Numbered from the stretch's first letter, positions 42,955-52,476 are shown. The stretch: DNA of 64,000 nt from Lentisphaerota bacterium (GCA_015061805.1 SUVV01000012.1:1-64000), one strand, 5' to 3'. Made by a program: numbers and translations. Notes: generated by a model from the letters alone, not told the origin.

Positions 42955-43308
42955 ATGCGTCATAAAGTTGCTACTTTCAAGATCGGTCGTTCCGGTGCTC
43001 ACCGCCGGGCGATGCTGGCCAACATGGTCAACAGTCTTCTGATCAACGGTGAGATCGAAACCACTCTGGTCAAAGCAAAAGAAGCGCGCCGTTTTGCCGA
43101 ACGTATGATCACTGTCGGTAAAAAAGGTGATGTGCACAACCGTCGTCTGGCTTTCTCCAGACTCCGCAACAAAGAAGCTGTCAAGCACCTCTTTGATGTG
43201 GTTGCTCCGGCCTATGCCGAACGCAATGGCGGTTACACCCGCATCTACAAACTCGGCTTCCGCCGCGGTGACGCTGCCGAGATGTGCCTGCTCCAGCTGG
43301 TCAAGTAA
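42955..43308 (+). CDS. rplQ: 50S ribosomal protein L17
   Basis: 117 aa. [20 protein letters not shown] and [21 protein letters not shown] are the L17 signature. The end [19 protein letters not shown] is typical. Last gene of the cluster, followed by a terminator. Confidence 0.97.
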   Translation: MRHKVATFKIGRSGAHRRAMLANMVNSLLINGEIETTLVKAKEARRFAERMITVGKKGDVHNRRLAFSRLRNKEAVKHLFDVVAPAYAERNGGYTRIYKLGFRRGDAAEMCLLQLVK

Positions 43309-43338
43309 TTGACTGTCGGAGTATAGTGCATGAGATTT

Positions 43339-43375
43339 GCGCTGATTGGAGATTTCCAGTCAGCGCTTTCTTTGT
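43339..43375 (+). terminator. Intrinsic terminator after rplQ
   Basis: The stem GCGCTGATTGGA / TCCAGTCAGCGC with a 4-nt loop is followed by TTTCTTTGT. Confidence 0.8.
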
Positions 43376-43434
43376 AAAAGAAGTTTTGCAAAGGATATAT
43401 TTGCGGTTTTACTGAAAATTTTTCGGTATGCTGC

Positions 43435-43463
43435 TTGCAAAAAGAGAATGCAGGGTATATATT
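43435..43463 (+). promoter_or_regulatory. Promoter of rplU-purC
   Basis: TTGCAA (43435-43440), a 17-bp spacer and TATATT (43458-43463), about 58 bp before the rplU start. Confidence 0.75.
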
Positions 43464-43520
43464 ATAAAAATTATTGATTGTAATAGACTTTGCATAACGT
43501 GAATAACAGGAGAAAAAGAA

Positions 43521-43832
43521 ATGTACGCGATCATTCAGACTGGTGGCAAACAGTACAAAGTTCAGGTCGGTGACATCATCGAGGTCGAAAAAGTCGGTGT
43601 TGAACCGGGTAACGAAGTCGTTTTTGATCAGGTTCTCGCTGTCGCCGGCGATGACGGCAAACTCAATGTCGGAACTCCCGTCGTCGAAGGTGCCAAGGTC
43701 ACCGGTACCGTCAAGGATCTCTTCCGCGCCAAGAAAATCGTCGTTTTCAAGATGAAACGCCGCAAGAGCTATCGCCGCACCCACGGTCATCGTCAGGATC
43801 TCAACCGCATCGAGATCACCGCTATTGCCTGA
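43521..43832 (+). CDS. rplU: 50S ribosomal protein L21
   Basis: 103 aa. MYAIIQTGGKQYKVQVGD, VEGAKVTGTV and KMKRRKSYRRTHGHRQ are the L21 signature. AGGAG lies 9 nt before the ATG. Its usual partners rpmA and obg are 13 kb away at 56676 and 57047. purC follows after 13 nt. Confidence 0.97.
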   Translation: MYAIIQTGGKQYKVQVGDIIEVEKVGVEPGNEVVFDQVLAVAGDDGKLNVGTPVVEGAKVTGTVKDLFRAKKIVVFKMKRRKSYRRTHGHRQDLNRIEITAIA

Positions 43833-43845
43833 GGAGATGTGATAA

Positions 43846-44742
43846 ATGCAGTATGGTGCCAACGGAGCGTTGCTCGGAACTGAACTTCCGGGTATTAAAC
43901 TGGTGAACCGCGGTAAAGTCCGCGATGTCTACGATTTGGGCGATGCCCTGCTTTTTGTCGCTACCGACCGCCTGAGTGCGTTCGATGTGGTGATGACCAC
44001 CGGTATTCCGCGTAAAGGCGAAGTTCTTACTCAGATCTCGCTTTTCTGGTTCGATCTGCTTAAAGATGTTCCCAACCACCTGCTTTCGGCGGATGTTACC
44101 ACCCGTCCGGAACTGGCTCCCTATGCCAAGGATCTGCAGGGACGTGCTTTGATCGTCCGCAAAGCGAAAGTGCTTCCCATTGAATGCATCGTCCGCGGTT
44201 ATCTCGTTGGAAGCGGTTGGAAAGATTACTGCAAAACCGGCATGGTTTCCGGTATCAAATTGCGCGAAGGTTACAAACAGGCTTCCAAGCTGGATGAGCC
44301 GCTGTTCACCCCCTCCACCAAAGCAGAGCAGGGCGAACATGACGAAGCGATCAGTTTTGAAGGCGTTGCCGAACGCATCGGTCTTGAAAAGGCTAATGCG
44401 ATCAAAGAACTTTCGCTCAAGATCTATACCGCCGCCCGCGATTATGCCGCTGAAAAGGGTATCATCGTTGCGGATACCAAATTCGAGTTCGGCGAGATCG
44501 ACGGTAAGATCATTCTGGTCGACGAAGTGCTGACTCCTGATTCAAGCCGCTTCTGGCCGATGGATCAGTACGTTGAAGGTACCAGCCCGGTGAGTTTGGA
44601 CAAGCAGTTTGTCCGGGACTATCTTGAATCCCTCGATTGGGACAAAAATCCGCCCGCTCCGGAACTCCCGGCAAGCGTGGTTGATAAGACCGCCGGCAAA
44701 TATCTGGATGCGTACCGGATGTTGACCGGCAAAGATCTCTGA
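43846..44742 (+). CDS. purC: Phosphoribosylaminoimidazole-succinocarboxamide synthase
   Basis: 298 aa, the long form found in yeast and some bacteria. It joins aspartate to CAIR with ATP. Motifs are NRGKVRDVYDLGD, VATDRLSAFDVVM, CIVRGYLVGSGWKDY, TKAEQGEHDEAIS, ADTKFEFG and LTPDSSRFWP. GAGGAG lies before the ATG. It ends at a strong terminator. The coupling to rplU puts a purine gene under a ribosomal promoter. Confidence 0.96.
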   Translation: MQYGANGALLGTELPGIKLVNRGKVRDVYDLGDALLFVATDRLSAFDVVMTTGIPRKGEVLTQISLFWFDLLKDVPNHLLSADVTTRPELAPYAKDLQGRALIVRKAKVLPIECIVRGYLVGSGWKDYCKTGMVSGIKLREGYKQASKLDEPLFTPSTKAEQGEHDEAISFEGVAERIGLEKANAIKELSLKIYTAARDYAAEKGIIVADTKFEFGEIDGKIILVDEVLTPDSSRFWPMDQYVEGTSPVSLDKQFVRDYLESLDWDKNPPAPELPASVVDKTAGKYLDAYRMLTGKDL

Positions 44743-44760
44743 TCTTTGAAATAGTTTCTG

Positions 44761-44805
44761 AAAGGCTGTTGCAAAACCTCAAAAAAGGAAAGCAACAGCC
44801 TTTTT
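44761..44805 (+). terminator. Intrinsic terminator of purC (GGCTGTTGC type)
   Basis: AAAGGCTGTTGC / GCAACAGCCTTT pair over 12 bp with a 19-nt loop, then five T's. It is related to the terminators of pyrE and glnS. Confidence 0.85.
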
Positions 44806-45057
44806 CTATTGTGCGGGCAATAAGTCATGATCGGAAAATTGTGCTTGTTGTGCAGGTTTTCAAGGCTCGTTGCCTCGTTGTTCAAACATTGCGTTTGAAT
44901 AAAGTCGGAAAAAGTGAAATTTCTTTTGTCGGCAACGATAAAAGAAATTACACAGAAAGTTTTTGGCAGAGGGGCGCGGGTAAGATGCCTTTTTTCAAAA
45001 AGAAATCTTACCTGCAAAGTAATTTTTCAACAAAACCTTTGGTTTCAGGAGCAGTTC

Positions 45058-45813
45058 ATGTTTGATATATTTATGGCGTTGGAACCGCTGCAGATGACGG
45101 CGCTGATAATCGGTGCGGTTCTCATCGGTATCAATAAAACCGCGATCCCCGGACTCGGCGTACTGCCGGTGGTGATGTTGGCGATGACTTTTGAAACTCA
45201 GATGTCCACCGGATTGCAATTGGGTATGCTGGCTATGGCAGATATCATTGCTGTCAGTTATTACCGCCGCCATGCGGATTGGAAGATCGTTCTGCGTCTG
45301 CTGCCCTGGGCGCTGGCGGGTTTGGTCATCGGTTCGCTGTTGTTGAATTTTGTCATTCCGCCGGGGGGCAATGTGATGCGCCGGGTGATCGGTTCCATTG
45401 TGCTGGCGCTGGTGGTGATAAGTTTTGTTCACAAAAGATTGAAGCCTGACCAGATACCGTCCGGCAAGGGATTTGCCGCATTTTTCGGTATTCTCATGGG
45501 CAGTACCACGCAGCTTGCCAATGCGGCAGGGCCGGTTTCATCGATCTACCTGCTGGCGATGAAACTTCCGAAAGATAAATATTTGGGTTGTTGTGCATGG
45601 TTTTTTCTGATTTTGAACTGGATAAAACTGCCGATTTTTATTGCCGAGGGACGTATTACCTGGAGTTCGTTTCAGCTTGATCTGCTGATGATACCGTTCC
45701 TGATCGCCGGCGGTGCGCTTGGAATACTGCTCTTGCGTAAATTGCCGCAGAAAATATTTGAAGCGGTCATTCAGCTCCTGGTTGTCGTTGCCGCTGTGCG
45801 ATTGTTGTGGTGA
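45058..45813 (+). CDS. TauE/SafE family permease (DUF81)
   Basis: 251 aa from ATG at 45058, with AGGAG 6 nt upstream. Eight hydrophobic segments lie in two repeats, with the repeated loop motifs INKTAIPGLGVLPVVML and GSTTQLANAAGPVSSIYLLAM. Family members export sulfite or sulfoacetate-like organosulfur anions. The cargo here is unknown. The gene is followed by an overlapping pseudouridine synthase gene. The region 44810-45057 contains no recognisable gene. Confidence 0.87.
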   Translation: MFDIFMALEPLQMTALIIGAVLIGINKTAIPGLGVLPVVMLAMTFETQMSTGLQLGMLAMADIIAVSYYRRHADWKIVLRLLPWALAGLVIGSLLLNFVIPPGGNVMRRVIGSIVLALVVISFVHKRLKPDQIPSGKGFAAFFGILMGSTTQLANAAGPVSSIYLLAMKLPKDKYLGCCAWFFLILNWIKLPIFIAEGRITWSSFQLDLLMIPFLIAGGALGILLLRKLPQKIFEAVIQLLVVVAAVRLLW

Positions 45814-45818
45814 CGTTG

Positions 45819-46550
45819 ATGCGGTTGGATAAATATCTTTCGGATGCAACCGCATTCAGCCGCCGCGAATTGAAGTCGCTTATCCGCAGCGGGCAGGTGC
45901 ACGTCGGCGGCAAGGTGATCAAATCTCCGGAATATCAGGTCGAAAGTGATTCGCAAGTCACCTTGAAAGGCGAGGCGGTCTGCTATCGCAAGTTCGTCTA
46001 TCTTATGATGAATAAGCCTGCCGGGTTCATCAGCGCCACCGAGGACGGCAATGCTCCGGTGGTGACGGAACTGCTCCCTGAAGAATATCGTCATTTCGGC
46101 GTTTTTCCCGCCGGCCGTCTGGACAAAGATACCGAAGGTCTGCTGATTTTGACCAATGACGGGCAGTTCGCGCATCAGATAACTTCGCCGCGCAAACAGG
46201 TGTGGAAGCGTTATTTCGCCCGATTGGATGCATCGGCATCGGCAGGAGATGCGGAAATTTTCACTCATGGAATGGATCTGGGGGATTTTATTGCCGCACC
46301 GGGGCATTTGATCGTAACCGGAATTCCGGAAGAGGTCTTTGTGGAGATAACAGAAGGAAAATTCCACCAGGTGAAGCGAATGTGTGCCAAAGTCGGCAAA
46401 AATGTGATTTATCTCAAGCGTTGTGCCATCGGCGGGCTGACCCTGGACGGAAAACTGCAACCCGGTCAGTGCCGCGAACTTACTGCAGATGAGTTGGAAA
46501 TGTTGAAAGATGCTCCACTGCCGCCGCTTGAAGAAACCGCACTCCGGTGA
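45819..46550 (+). CDS. rsuA: RsuA-family rRNA pseudouridine synthase
   Basis: 243 aa from ATG at 45819, 5 nt past the stop of the permease gene. A GTG at 45807 is possible. An S4 RNA-binding domain (MRLDKYLSDATAFSRRELKSLI) is followed by the catalytic GRLDKDTEGLLILTNDG (active aspartate) and the C-terminal KFHQVKRMCAKVG. It makes pseudouridine in 16S or 23S rRNA. The short form matches RsuA/RluE better than RluB. The symbol is by similarity only. Confidence 0.88.
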   Translation: MRLDKYLSDATAFSRRELKSLIRSGQVHVGGKVIKSPEYQVESDSQVTLKGEAVCYRKFVYLMMNKPAGFISATEDGNAPVVTELLPEEYRHFGVFPAGRLDKDTEGLLILTNDGQFAHQITSPRKQVWKRYFARLDASASAGDAEIFTHGMDLGDFIAAPGHLIVTGIPEEVFVEITEGKFHQVKRMCAKVGKNVIYLKRCAIGGLTLDGKLQPGQCRELTADELEMLKDAPLPPLEETALR

Positions 46551-46585
46551 TATATTAACCGCATAAACTGCGAAAGGTGAAAAAT

Positions 46586-47434
46586 ATGAAAAGTTTGATC
46601 GTTATTCCTGCCCGTTACGGTTCCAGCCGTTTCCCCGGCAAGCCGCTGGCTGAACTTGCCGGTAAAAAGATCCTTCAGCGCGTGTGGGAGATCGCTTCCA
46701 GCGTGGCGGCATCCCGTCCGGATTGTTCCGCGATCGTTGCGACCGAAACTCCGTCTGCTCCCGGCGAAGGCAGTGCCAGAATAATTGATTTCTGTGAAAA
46801 AAAGGGGATCCCGGTCGCCATTACTCCGGACAGCTGCCGCAGCGGCAGTGACCGGGTCTGGGCGGTCGCGTCGGCGCTCCCGGAAAATGAACGCCCGGAC
46901 GTATTGCTCAATTTACAGGGCGATAACCCGCTGTGTCCGCCGCAGTTTATTTCCGCGTTGCTCGATGCTTTTGAAGAACATCCCGAAACGCAGGTCGCCA
47001 CCCCTTGTGTCCGTTTGAGCTGGCAGGCTCTGGATGAATTGCGCGAAGCCAAAAAGAGTTCGCCGTTTTCCGGGACGACGGTGATCACCGGCAGTAACGG
47101 CAACGCGTTGTGGTTCTCGAAAAACATTATTCCCGGCATCCGCAAAGAGAAAGATCTCCGGGAAAAGATGGCTTTCAGTCCGGTCAAACGTCACGTCGGA
47201 CTTTATGCGTACAAATTTGCCGCGCTGGCATTTTTCTCTCACGCTCCGCTCGGATATTATGAGGGATTTGAACAGCTTGAGCAGTTGCGTTTTATTGAAA
47301 ACGGTATTCCGGTGCGGATGGTCGATGTTGAATATCCCGCCGGCTATGATGCTTCCACCAGCGGCGTTGACAGTCCGGAAGATCTGGCGCGTGCCGAAAA
47401 ATTGATTGCTTCAGCAGGAGAATTGTTGAAATGA
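46586..47434 (+). CDS. kdsB: CMP-KDO synthetase
   Basis: 282 aa from ATG at 46586 (AAAGGTG 6 nt before). It activates KDO with CTP for lipid A core synthesis, showing the bacterium makes LPS. Motifs are IPARYGSSRFPGKPL, SGSDRVWAVA (Ser/Asp-Arg loop), LLNLQGDNPL (Asn where most have Glu) and KRHVGLYAYK, EQLEQLRFIENG. The next gene starts inside its stop codon (ATGA), so the two are coupled. Confidence 0.93.
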   Translation: MKSLIVIPARYGSSRFPGKPLAELAGKKILQRVWEIASSVAASRPDCSAIVATETPSAPGEGSARIIDFCEKKGIPVAITPDSCRSGSDRVWAVASALPENERPDVLLNLQGDNPLCPPQFISALLDAFEEHPETQVATPCVRLSWQALDELREAKKSSPFSGTTVITGSNGNALWFSKNIIPGIRKEKDLREKMAFSPVKRHVGLYAYKFAALAFFSHAPLGYYEGFEQLEQLRFIENGIPVRMVDVEYPAGYDASTSGVDSPEDLARAEKLIASAGELLK

Positions 47435-48129
47435 GTGAAGTTACCCGTTTGATTGTTGTCCGTCACGGTAATACTTTTAATTCCGGAGATGTCATTCTGC
47501 GGGTCGGCAGTGCCACGGATATTCCGCTTACAGAAAAGGGCGTGATGCAGGGCAATGCAGTCGGGCGCGACCTTGCCGCCGCCGGAATTCCGGTGGATGT
47601 GATTTTTTCCGCGCCGCTTTTGCGGACGGTTCGCAGTGCGCAGGAGATTGCCTCTCATTATGGAAATCTGCCGGTGCAGACGGCGGAGTTTCTGACCGAA
47701 TTGAACTACGGTATGGATGACGGCCAGCCGGAAGATGATATCGTTCTCCGGCTGGGGATCGTGGAATCCAATGGCAGGATCACTCCGGAAACCTCTTTGG
47801 ATGAACTGCGCGCCGCCGGAAAAGCCGCATTGAAAAAGTGGGACAGCGAAGCGGTCTTGCCTCTGGCATGGGGTCATCTCGCTGCACGGGCTTCCCAGTT
47901 GGAGAAAGATTGGGCGGTGTTCGGAGAAAAAGTCAAGTCCGAATTTGCCGGGAAAACGGTGGTTGCTGTTACCAGCAACGGTATCGCCCGCTTCTCCAAA
48001 GTGCTGCTCGAAGACGGCGGTGCTTCGCTGGGCGGCAATTTGAAACTTGCCACCGGAGCCTACGGTGTTTATGTTTTTGAAAATGGTAAATGGCGCTGTG
48101 ACAGTTGGAACATGCGCCCGGAATTATAA
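47431..48129 (+). CDS. Histidine phosphatase family protein
   Basis: 232 aa. The RHG motif VVRHGNT (catalytic His) starts the protein and is followed by LTEKGVMQG, SAPLLRTVRSAQEIA and the second histidine region, replaced by VAVTSNGIARF. The usual late GH pair (HG/SH) reads SNG, so one phosphate-binding histidine seems missing. It may be a phosphoglycerate mutase-like phosphatase of KDO or sugar phosphates, judging only from the coupling to kdsB. Confidence 0.8.
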   Translation: MSEVTRLIVVRHGNTFNSGDVILRVGSATDIPLTEKGVMQGNAVGRDLAAAGIPVDVIFSAPLLRTVRSAQEIASHYGNLPVQTAEFLTELNYGMDDGQPEDDIVLRLGIVESNGRITPETSLDELRAAGKAALKKWDSEAVLPLAWGHLAARASQLEKDWAVFGEKVKSEFAGKTVVAVTSNGIARFSKVLLEDGGASLGGNLKLATGAYGVYVFENGKWRCDSWNMRPEL

Positions 48130-48150
48130 GTTTTTCAAGGAGATCCTGAA

Positions 48151-49128
48151 ATGAAACGTTTGTTTTTTGCTGCAATGTTTTCGGTGCTGTCTCTGGGCGC
48201 CGCTGAGGTGTCCACTCCGTGGAACAAGGTCTTTGAAAGCGGAAATCTGAATGACTCCGTAAAATGGCGCACCCGGATTTCACTCGGCGAAAAAGATGGT
48301 CAGAAATTTATTCAAATGGGCAAGACTCCCAAGACTGCCGGAGCGGATTTCGGTTTCAATCTCCAGCAGGTTCCAGTTGAGCCGAATACTCTGTATAAAC
48401 TGGTGATCACCGCTGAAGTCGAAGGCCCGGATACCATTGAAAATGATCCGGCGGTCATCGATGTCCTGCGGGTAAGCAATAAGAAAAAAGCCGGTAAACC
48501 GCTCCCCGGCTGGATCATTATGTATATCAATGATAAAGACCGTCATTATGCTTCGCTGATGCCGACATGGAGCAGTTTCTGCCGCAAAGGTAAATTTGAT
48601 TATGTGCATTTATTCTACACTCCGGAAGCGGCAAAGGCGATCATTGTCAAGTGTCACAACTATGGTAATTTGACCAATCTGGTGAAGTTTTACAAGTTCA
48701 CTCTGGAAAAAATAGACGGAAATATCCGTAACGTGAATCCGGATTTTGCGCCGGGTGCGTATAATTGTTCCGGCTACACCTACGGCGGTCAGCTGTGGCG
48801 CATCGTCGAGGAAAACGGTTCAGTGCTTTTGAAGTGCAATGGATCCTGGGTGATGGGTGATCCGGTGCCGGTCGTTCCCGGAGAAAAGTTCACTTTGACA
48901 GTGACCGGATCCCGCTCTGCCAAAAGTCACGGTTCGGCGCGGATACTTTTTCTTGATCCCAAAAGCAAGTTCAAAGGCAAAGCTTCCAAGGAGGCATTGG
49001 CATTCAAGAGTGCTGAATTTGAAACCAAAAGTTTTCAGTTTACCGTTCCGGAAGGTGTGCGTCTGCTCCGCACCAGTTTGAGCCGTGGAAATTTCAAATC
49101 GGTAAAACTGATCCGGGAAAGCAACTGA
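48151..49128 (+). CDS. Secreted protein with two beta-sandwich-like domains
   Basis: 325 aa. A signal peptide (to about GAAE, residue 19) is followed by two similar modules of about 150 residues (WNKVFESGNLNDSVKWRTRIS..., then FAPGAYNCSGYTYGGQLWRI...). Both resemble carbohydrate-binding CBM4/9 sandwiches, with PNTLYKLVITAEVEG and PGEKFTLTVTGSR as matching strands. No catalytic domain is visible. It probably binds glycans at the surface or in the periplasm. It follows the phosphatase by 21 nt. Confidence 0.6.
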   Translation: MKRLFFAAMFSVLSLGAAEVSTPWNKVFESGNLNDSVKWRTRISLGEKDGQKFIQMGKTPKTAGADFGFNLQQVPVEPNTLYKLVITAEVEGPDTIENDPAVIDVLRVSNKKKAGKPLPGWIIMYINDKDRHYASLMPTWSSFCRKGKFDYVHLFYTPEAAKAIIVKCHNYGNLTNLVKFYKFTLEKIDGNIRNVNPDFAPGAYNCSGYTYGGQLWRIVEENGSVLLKCNGSWVMGDPVPVVPGEKFTLTVTGSRSAKSHGSARILFLDPKSKFKGKASKEALAFKSAEFETKSFQFTVPEGVRLLRTSLSRGNFKSVKLIRESN

Positions 49129-49206
49129 TTTTCCGGATCATCCGTTTCAAAAGAGGAGCAATTTGCTGAAAACGGTTATTTTATGACAATATTGTTGCAA
49201 AGTTGC

Positions 49207-49235
49207 TTGAAAAATCAGCAAAGTGGAGTTATTTT
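49207..49235 (+). promoter_or_regulatory. Promoter of the rpmH operon
   Basis: TTGAAA (49207-49212), a 17-bp spacer and TATTTT (49230-49235). The spacer ends CAAAGTGGAGT, like CAAATGGAGT before rpmJ. Confidence 0.75.
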
Positions 49236-49336
49236 AAGAAATCGGCACATATAATGTCGCAAAATGTCTGCCGCCGGGATGGCGGTAAGACGTAAAAATA
49301 CAGTGTAAAACAAGAAAAAACAGGACGAACAGAAAA

Positions 49337-49471
49337 ATGAAGAGAACTTTCCAGCCCTCCAACCGCCGCCGTAAACGCCGGCTCGGATTTTTTGCCCGCA
49401 TGGCCACCGCCGCCGGACGCAACATCATCAAGCGCCGCCGTCAGAAGGGACGCGCCCGTCTTACCGCCTGA
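49337..49471 (+). CDS. rpmH: 50S ribosomal protein L34
   Basis: 44 aa: [20 protein letters not shown] and a basic end, a textbook L34. It is too short for most ORF finders. It heads the rpmH-rnpA-yidD-yidC-jag operon. dnaA, often divergent from rpmH, is not seen. Confidence 0.97.
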   Translation: MKRTFQPSNRRRKRRLGFFARMATAAGRNIIKRRRQKGRARLTA

Positions 49472-49491
49472 TCTTTTCAGGAGGTTTTGCT

Positions 49492-49902
49492 TTGACCACG
49501 TTGCCGCCTTCAGGGGAGTCTGCGGTTCGCTTGCGCTTGCGTAAGCAGGATAAGATCCACTTGAAAAGCCAGTTCGATCAGATTCGTCAGGATGGAACCA
49601 AGTACCTCTCTCCGGGAGTGGTGGCAGTGGTCGCTCCGTCGCCCTCCGGGCGTTTGGAGTGCGGGGTTATATGCAGCAGGAAATACAGCGTATTGTCGGT
49701 TGTAAGAAACCGGGCTCGCCGGTTGCTCTGGGAGAGTTTCCGGATGCTGAAACCCGATCTTCCGGTTTGCCGGATTCTGCTGATACCCCGCAAAAGAATG
49801 AAAAAATACAACCGGATTCAGACAACAAGGGAACTCGCGGGACTGTTGGCGCAAGCCGGTGTCCTGTCGCCGGAAGCAGCGGCATCGCCGCGTGGTTGTT
49901 GA
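49492..49902 (+). CDS. rnpA: RNase P protein component
   Basis: 136 aa from a TTG start at 49492: a perfect AGGAGG lies 7 nt before it and no ATG or GTG is near. Motifs are the N-terminal [17 protein letters not shown], the conserved [13 protein letters not shown] (RNA-binding RNR motif) and a hydrophobic strand [10 protein letters not shown]. It cleaves 5' leaders from pre-tRNA with the RNase P RNA. Its stop overlaps the probable TTG start of yidD. Confidence 0.93.
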   Translation: MTTLPPSGESAVRLRLRKQDKIHLKSQFDQIRQDGTKYLSPGVVAVVAPSPSGRLECGVICSRKYSVLSVVRNRARRLLWESFRMLKPDLPVCRILLIPRKRMKKYNRIQTTRELAGLLAQAGVLSPEAAASPRGC

Positions 49903-50153
49903 TCCAGCCGATACGGTTCTATCAAAAATTCATATCACCATGTTTTCCGCCGTGTTGCCGGTTTACTCCGAGTTGTTCTGCTTATGCCATCGAGGCGTTA
50001 CGAAAACGGGGATTCTGGATGGGAAGCGTGCTGACCGTCTGGCGGCTGTTGCGCTGTAATCCATTTTGCCGGGGAGGTTATGATCCGGTACCGGAAAAAG
50101 GCAGTGCTGTTTCCTCCTCCGGATCCGCAACCAATGTGAACGAGGAAAAATGA
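49899..50153 (+). CDS. yidD: Membrane protein insertion efficiency factor
   Basis: About 84 aa from a proposed TTG at 49899, which overlaps the rnpA stop (TTGATC). The reading frame is open far upstream, but that part lies in the rnpA gene and looks non-coding. Motifs are [30 protein letters not shown] and [13 protein letters not shown], with the paired cysteines. It helps YidC-dependent insertion at the inner membrane. Its last bases overlap the yidC start (ATGA), so translation is coupled. Confidence 0.88.
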   Translation: MIQPIRFYQKFISPCFPPCCRFTPSCSAYAIEALRKRGFWMGSVLTVWRLLRCNPFCRGGYDPVPEKGSAVSSSGSATNVNEEK

Positions 50154-51823
50154 AATTTGATAAGGAAACTCTGATCGCTTTGATCGTGTGCGTGGTCATC
50201 CTGATCGCGTGGCCCTTTGTCGCCAGGTTGTTCAACAAGAGCGATGCTAAAAGCGGGAGTGTAGAAACTGTCCGGCAGGAAGCCCCCGCTGCCGTCCCGA
50301 CTGAAACTGCTGTCGAATCTGCCAAAGCCCCCGCTGCTGCGGCAACTCCGGTCAAAACGATTCGATTGGCGAACGCCGATCTGGCTCTGGAAATCAATCC
50401 AGATTCCGCCGCGATCGTCAAAGTTACCTATCTCAATCACTATTACGCCAATGGCAAAAGCAAGGTCGAAACCGTCTACGGCGACCGCGGTGAATTCCAG
50501 CTGCTCGCCAACAACTGGAGCCTCAACGGTGAGCCGGTGGTCAAAACTGACGGGCTCAGCTGTACCATCACCCGGGCCATCAATGCTCCGCAGGGTGTGT
50601 TGAAGATCGTCCAGACCTTCTCTCTCAAAGAAAAAGGCTGCGAAGTCAACTGCAGTTACCTCGTCTCCGTTCCCGGAGCCAAAAATGAGGTGGTGCTGAC
50701 CGATCTGGTGGTCTACGGTCCTGAAATCGCTCCGTGGCACACCGTTTCCGGAGATAAGAAGCGTGCTGTTTCCCATCGCATGGATTACCGCACCAACTAC
50801 GGTGAAAACGATGACATCAGCAGCAGCGAAGATGATGAAGACTTCTACTTCGCCCGCCCGCCGGCTGTCCTCTGGGCGGCTGTGAGCAACAAATATTTCT
50901 GTTCTGTTTTCAAGCAGCTGGATAACCGCCACGGTTTCCAGATCTGGCAGGATCGCCGCTTTATCACCAAAGATGAACCGATCATCGCGGTCGGTGCAGT
51001 TCTGCCCCCGGTGAAAATCGCTCCGGGTAAAGAAGCAAAATTCGATTTTGCTGTTTATGACGGACCCAAAAATATTGACGCTCTCGGCGATTTTGCCGAA
51101 GGCGGTGCCGGTGTCATGCACTTGGCGTGGGGACCGTTGAATTACCTCGCCCGTCTGCTGCTGTGGATTCTGGGGTTGTTCCACTCGCTGTGCAACAGTT
51201 GGGGGGTCAGCATTATCCTGTTGACGATCCTGGTGCGTGCGGTATTCTACCCCATTACTGCCAAAGGTAATGAGTCAATGAAAAAAATGCAGCGGGTTCA
51301 GCCGATGTTCAAAGAACTCCGGGAAAAATACAAAGACAACCCCCAGCTGCTCAATCAGAAGATGACCGAACTTTATCGTGCGGAAGGCATCAATCCCTTT
51401 GCCGGATGTTTGCCGATCCTGCTTCAGATTCCGATTTTCTTTGCGCTGTACGCCATGTTGGACAATGCGATCGACCTGCGCCATGTTTCTTTCCTCTGGT
51501 GCAAAAACCTGGCGGCTGCGGATACCATTTTCACCATTCCGCTTTTCATTAAAAACTGGAGCATCCCGGTCAATCCGCTGGTGTTGGCGATGACTGCGCT
51601 GATGGTCATCCAGCAGCGGATGACTCCGATGAGTATGGATCCGGCGCAGAAAAAAATGATGGCTCTTATGCCGGTTGTCATGTTGTTCTTCCTCTACGAT
51701 CTGCCGTCGGGGTTGACGCTCTATTGGACGATCAGCAATCTTTTCAGTATCTTACAACTGTGGCTCCAGAAGCGGCGCGGTCAGCAGACCGGTTCTGCCA
51801 AGCCCCAAAATCAAGGAAATTAA
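50150..51823 (+). CDS. yidC: Membrane protein insertase YidC
   Basis: 557 aa, Gram-negative type. One N-terminal membrane segment ([17 protein letters not shown]) and an alanine/proline-rich linker lead to the large periplasmic beta domain (about 65-300). Five further segments follow, with the conserved [60 protein letters not shown] and [17 protein letters not shown]. It inserts inner-membrane proteins alone or with Sec. Confidence 0.96.
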   Translation: MKFDKETLIALIVCVVILIAWPFVARLFNKSDAKSGSVETVRQEAPAAVPTETAVESAKAPAAAATPVKTIRLANADLALEINPDSAAIVKVTYLNHYYANGKSKVETVYGDRGEFQLLANNWSLNGEPVVKTDGLSCTITRAINAPQGVLKIVQTFSLKEKGCEVNCSYLVSVPGAKNEVVLTDLVVYGPEIAPWHTVSGDKKRAVSHRMDYRTNYGENDDISSSEDDEDFYFARPPAVLWAAVSNKYFCSVFKQLDNRHGFQIWQDRRFITKDEPIIAVGAVLPPVKIAPGKEAKFDFAVYDGPKNIDALGDFAEGGAGVMHLAWGPLNYLARLLLWILGLFHSLCNSWGVSIILLTILVRAVFYPITAKGNESMKKMQRVQPMFKELREKYKDNPQLLNQKMTELYRAEGINPFAGCLPILLQIPIFFALYAMLDNAIDLRHVSFLWCKNLAAADTIFTIPLFIKNWSIPVNPLVLAMTALMVIQQRMTPMSMDPAQKKMMALMPVVMLFFLYDLPSGLTLYWTISNLFSILQLWLQKRRGQQTGSAKPQNQGN

Positions 51824-51826
51824 AAA

Positions 51827-52411
51827 ATGTCCGAAAATCCCAAATTCAACGAGTATAAGGAACAGATCAGCCGGATCCTTAATACCATGTTTGACTTCCT
51901 CTCTCTGGAAGGAACCTTGACTATTGAAGAACGCGGTCAGAAAATCGGCGTTAAAATCGCCAGCGAAGATGCCGGACGCATCATCGGCAGAAAAGGTCAG
52001 ACTCTGGACAGTCTGCAGCTGATTCTCAACCGTATCTTGTTCAAACAGGATGAAAACTGCCCCCACGTCATGCTCGATATCGACGGCTATGCCAACGGCG
52101 AACGTGAACACCGTCCTGCCGGAGAAGATGGCGGACGCCGGGAATTCAACCGCCGTCCCCGCCGCGAACATGGCGGTGCTTCCCATGTGAGCAACGAGCA
52201 GCTTGAACAGCAGGCGCGGGATGCCGCGATCGAAGTCAAGCGCTGGGGCGAACCGGTCAAACTTCCGGAAATGAATGCCCATGACCGCCGCATCATCCAT
52301 GTCACTTTGAAAGATGATCCGGAAGTTACCACTGAATCCATCGGTGAAGGCGCCATGAAAAAGGTGGTCATTTCTCTTGCGGAAAAGCAGAGTGCCGCTG
52401 ATGCTCAGTGA
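51827..52411 (+). CDS. jag: KH/R3H RNA-binding protein (Jag/KhpB)
   Basis: 194 aa. An N-terminal KH domain (GRIIGRKGQTLDSLQLILNRI) is joined by an arginine- and glycine-rich linker to a C-terminal R3H domain (LPEMNAHDRRIIHVTL, ESIGEGAMKKVVISL). The N-terminal Jag helix domain of Firmicutes is absent. It binds RNA and is commonly encoded after yidC, as here. The linker (ANGEREHRPAGEDGGRRE...) is of low complexity. A terminator follows. Confidence 0.9.
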   Translation: MSENPKFNEYKEQISRILNTMFDFLSLEGTLTIEERGQKIGVKIASEDAGRIIGRKGQTLDSLQLILNRILFKQDENCPHVMLDIDGYANGEREHRPAGEDGGRREFNRRPRREHGGASHVSNEQLEQQARDAAIEVKRWGEPVKLPEMNAHDRRIIHVTLKDDPEVTTESIGEGAMKKVVISLAEKQSAADAQ

Positions 52412-52435
52412 TTTGAATTGCCGATAAAAATTTTT

Positions 52436-52463
52436 CGCCCGGTTGTGTCCGGGCGTTTTTTTT
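52436..52463 (+). terminator. Intrinsic terminator after jag
   Basis: The stem CGCCCGG / CCGGGCG with a 6-nt loop is followed by eight T's. Confidence 0.88.
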
Positions 52464-52476
52464 CTGACAAAACATT

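Noticed and set aside
44810-45057. Upstream extension of the permease frame from 44914
   Set aside because: The AGGAG at 6 nt before ATG 45058 and the first membrane segment fit the shorter form. The upstream residues are charged and cysteine-rich without a known domain.
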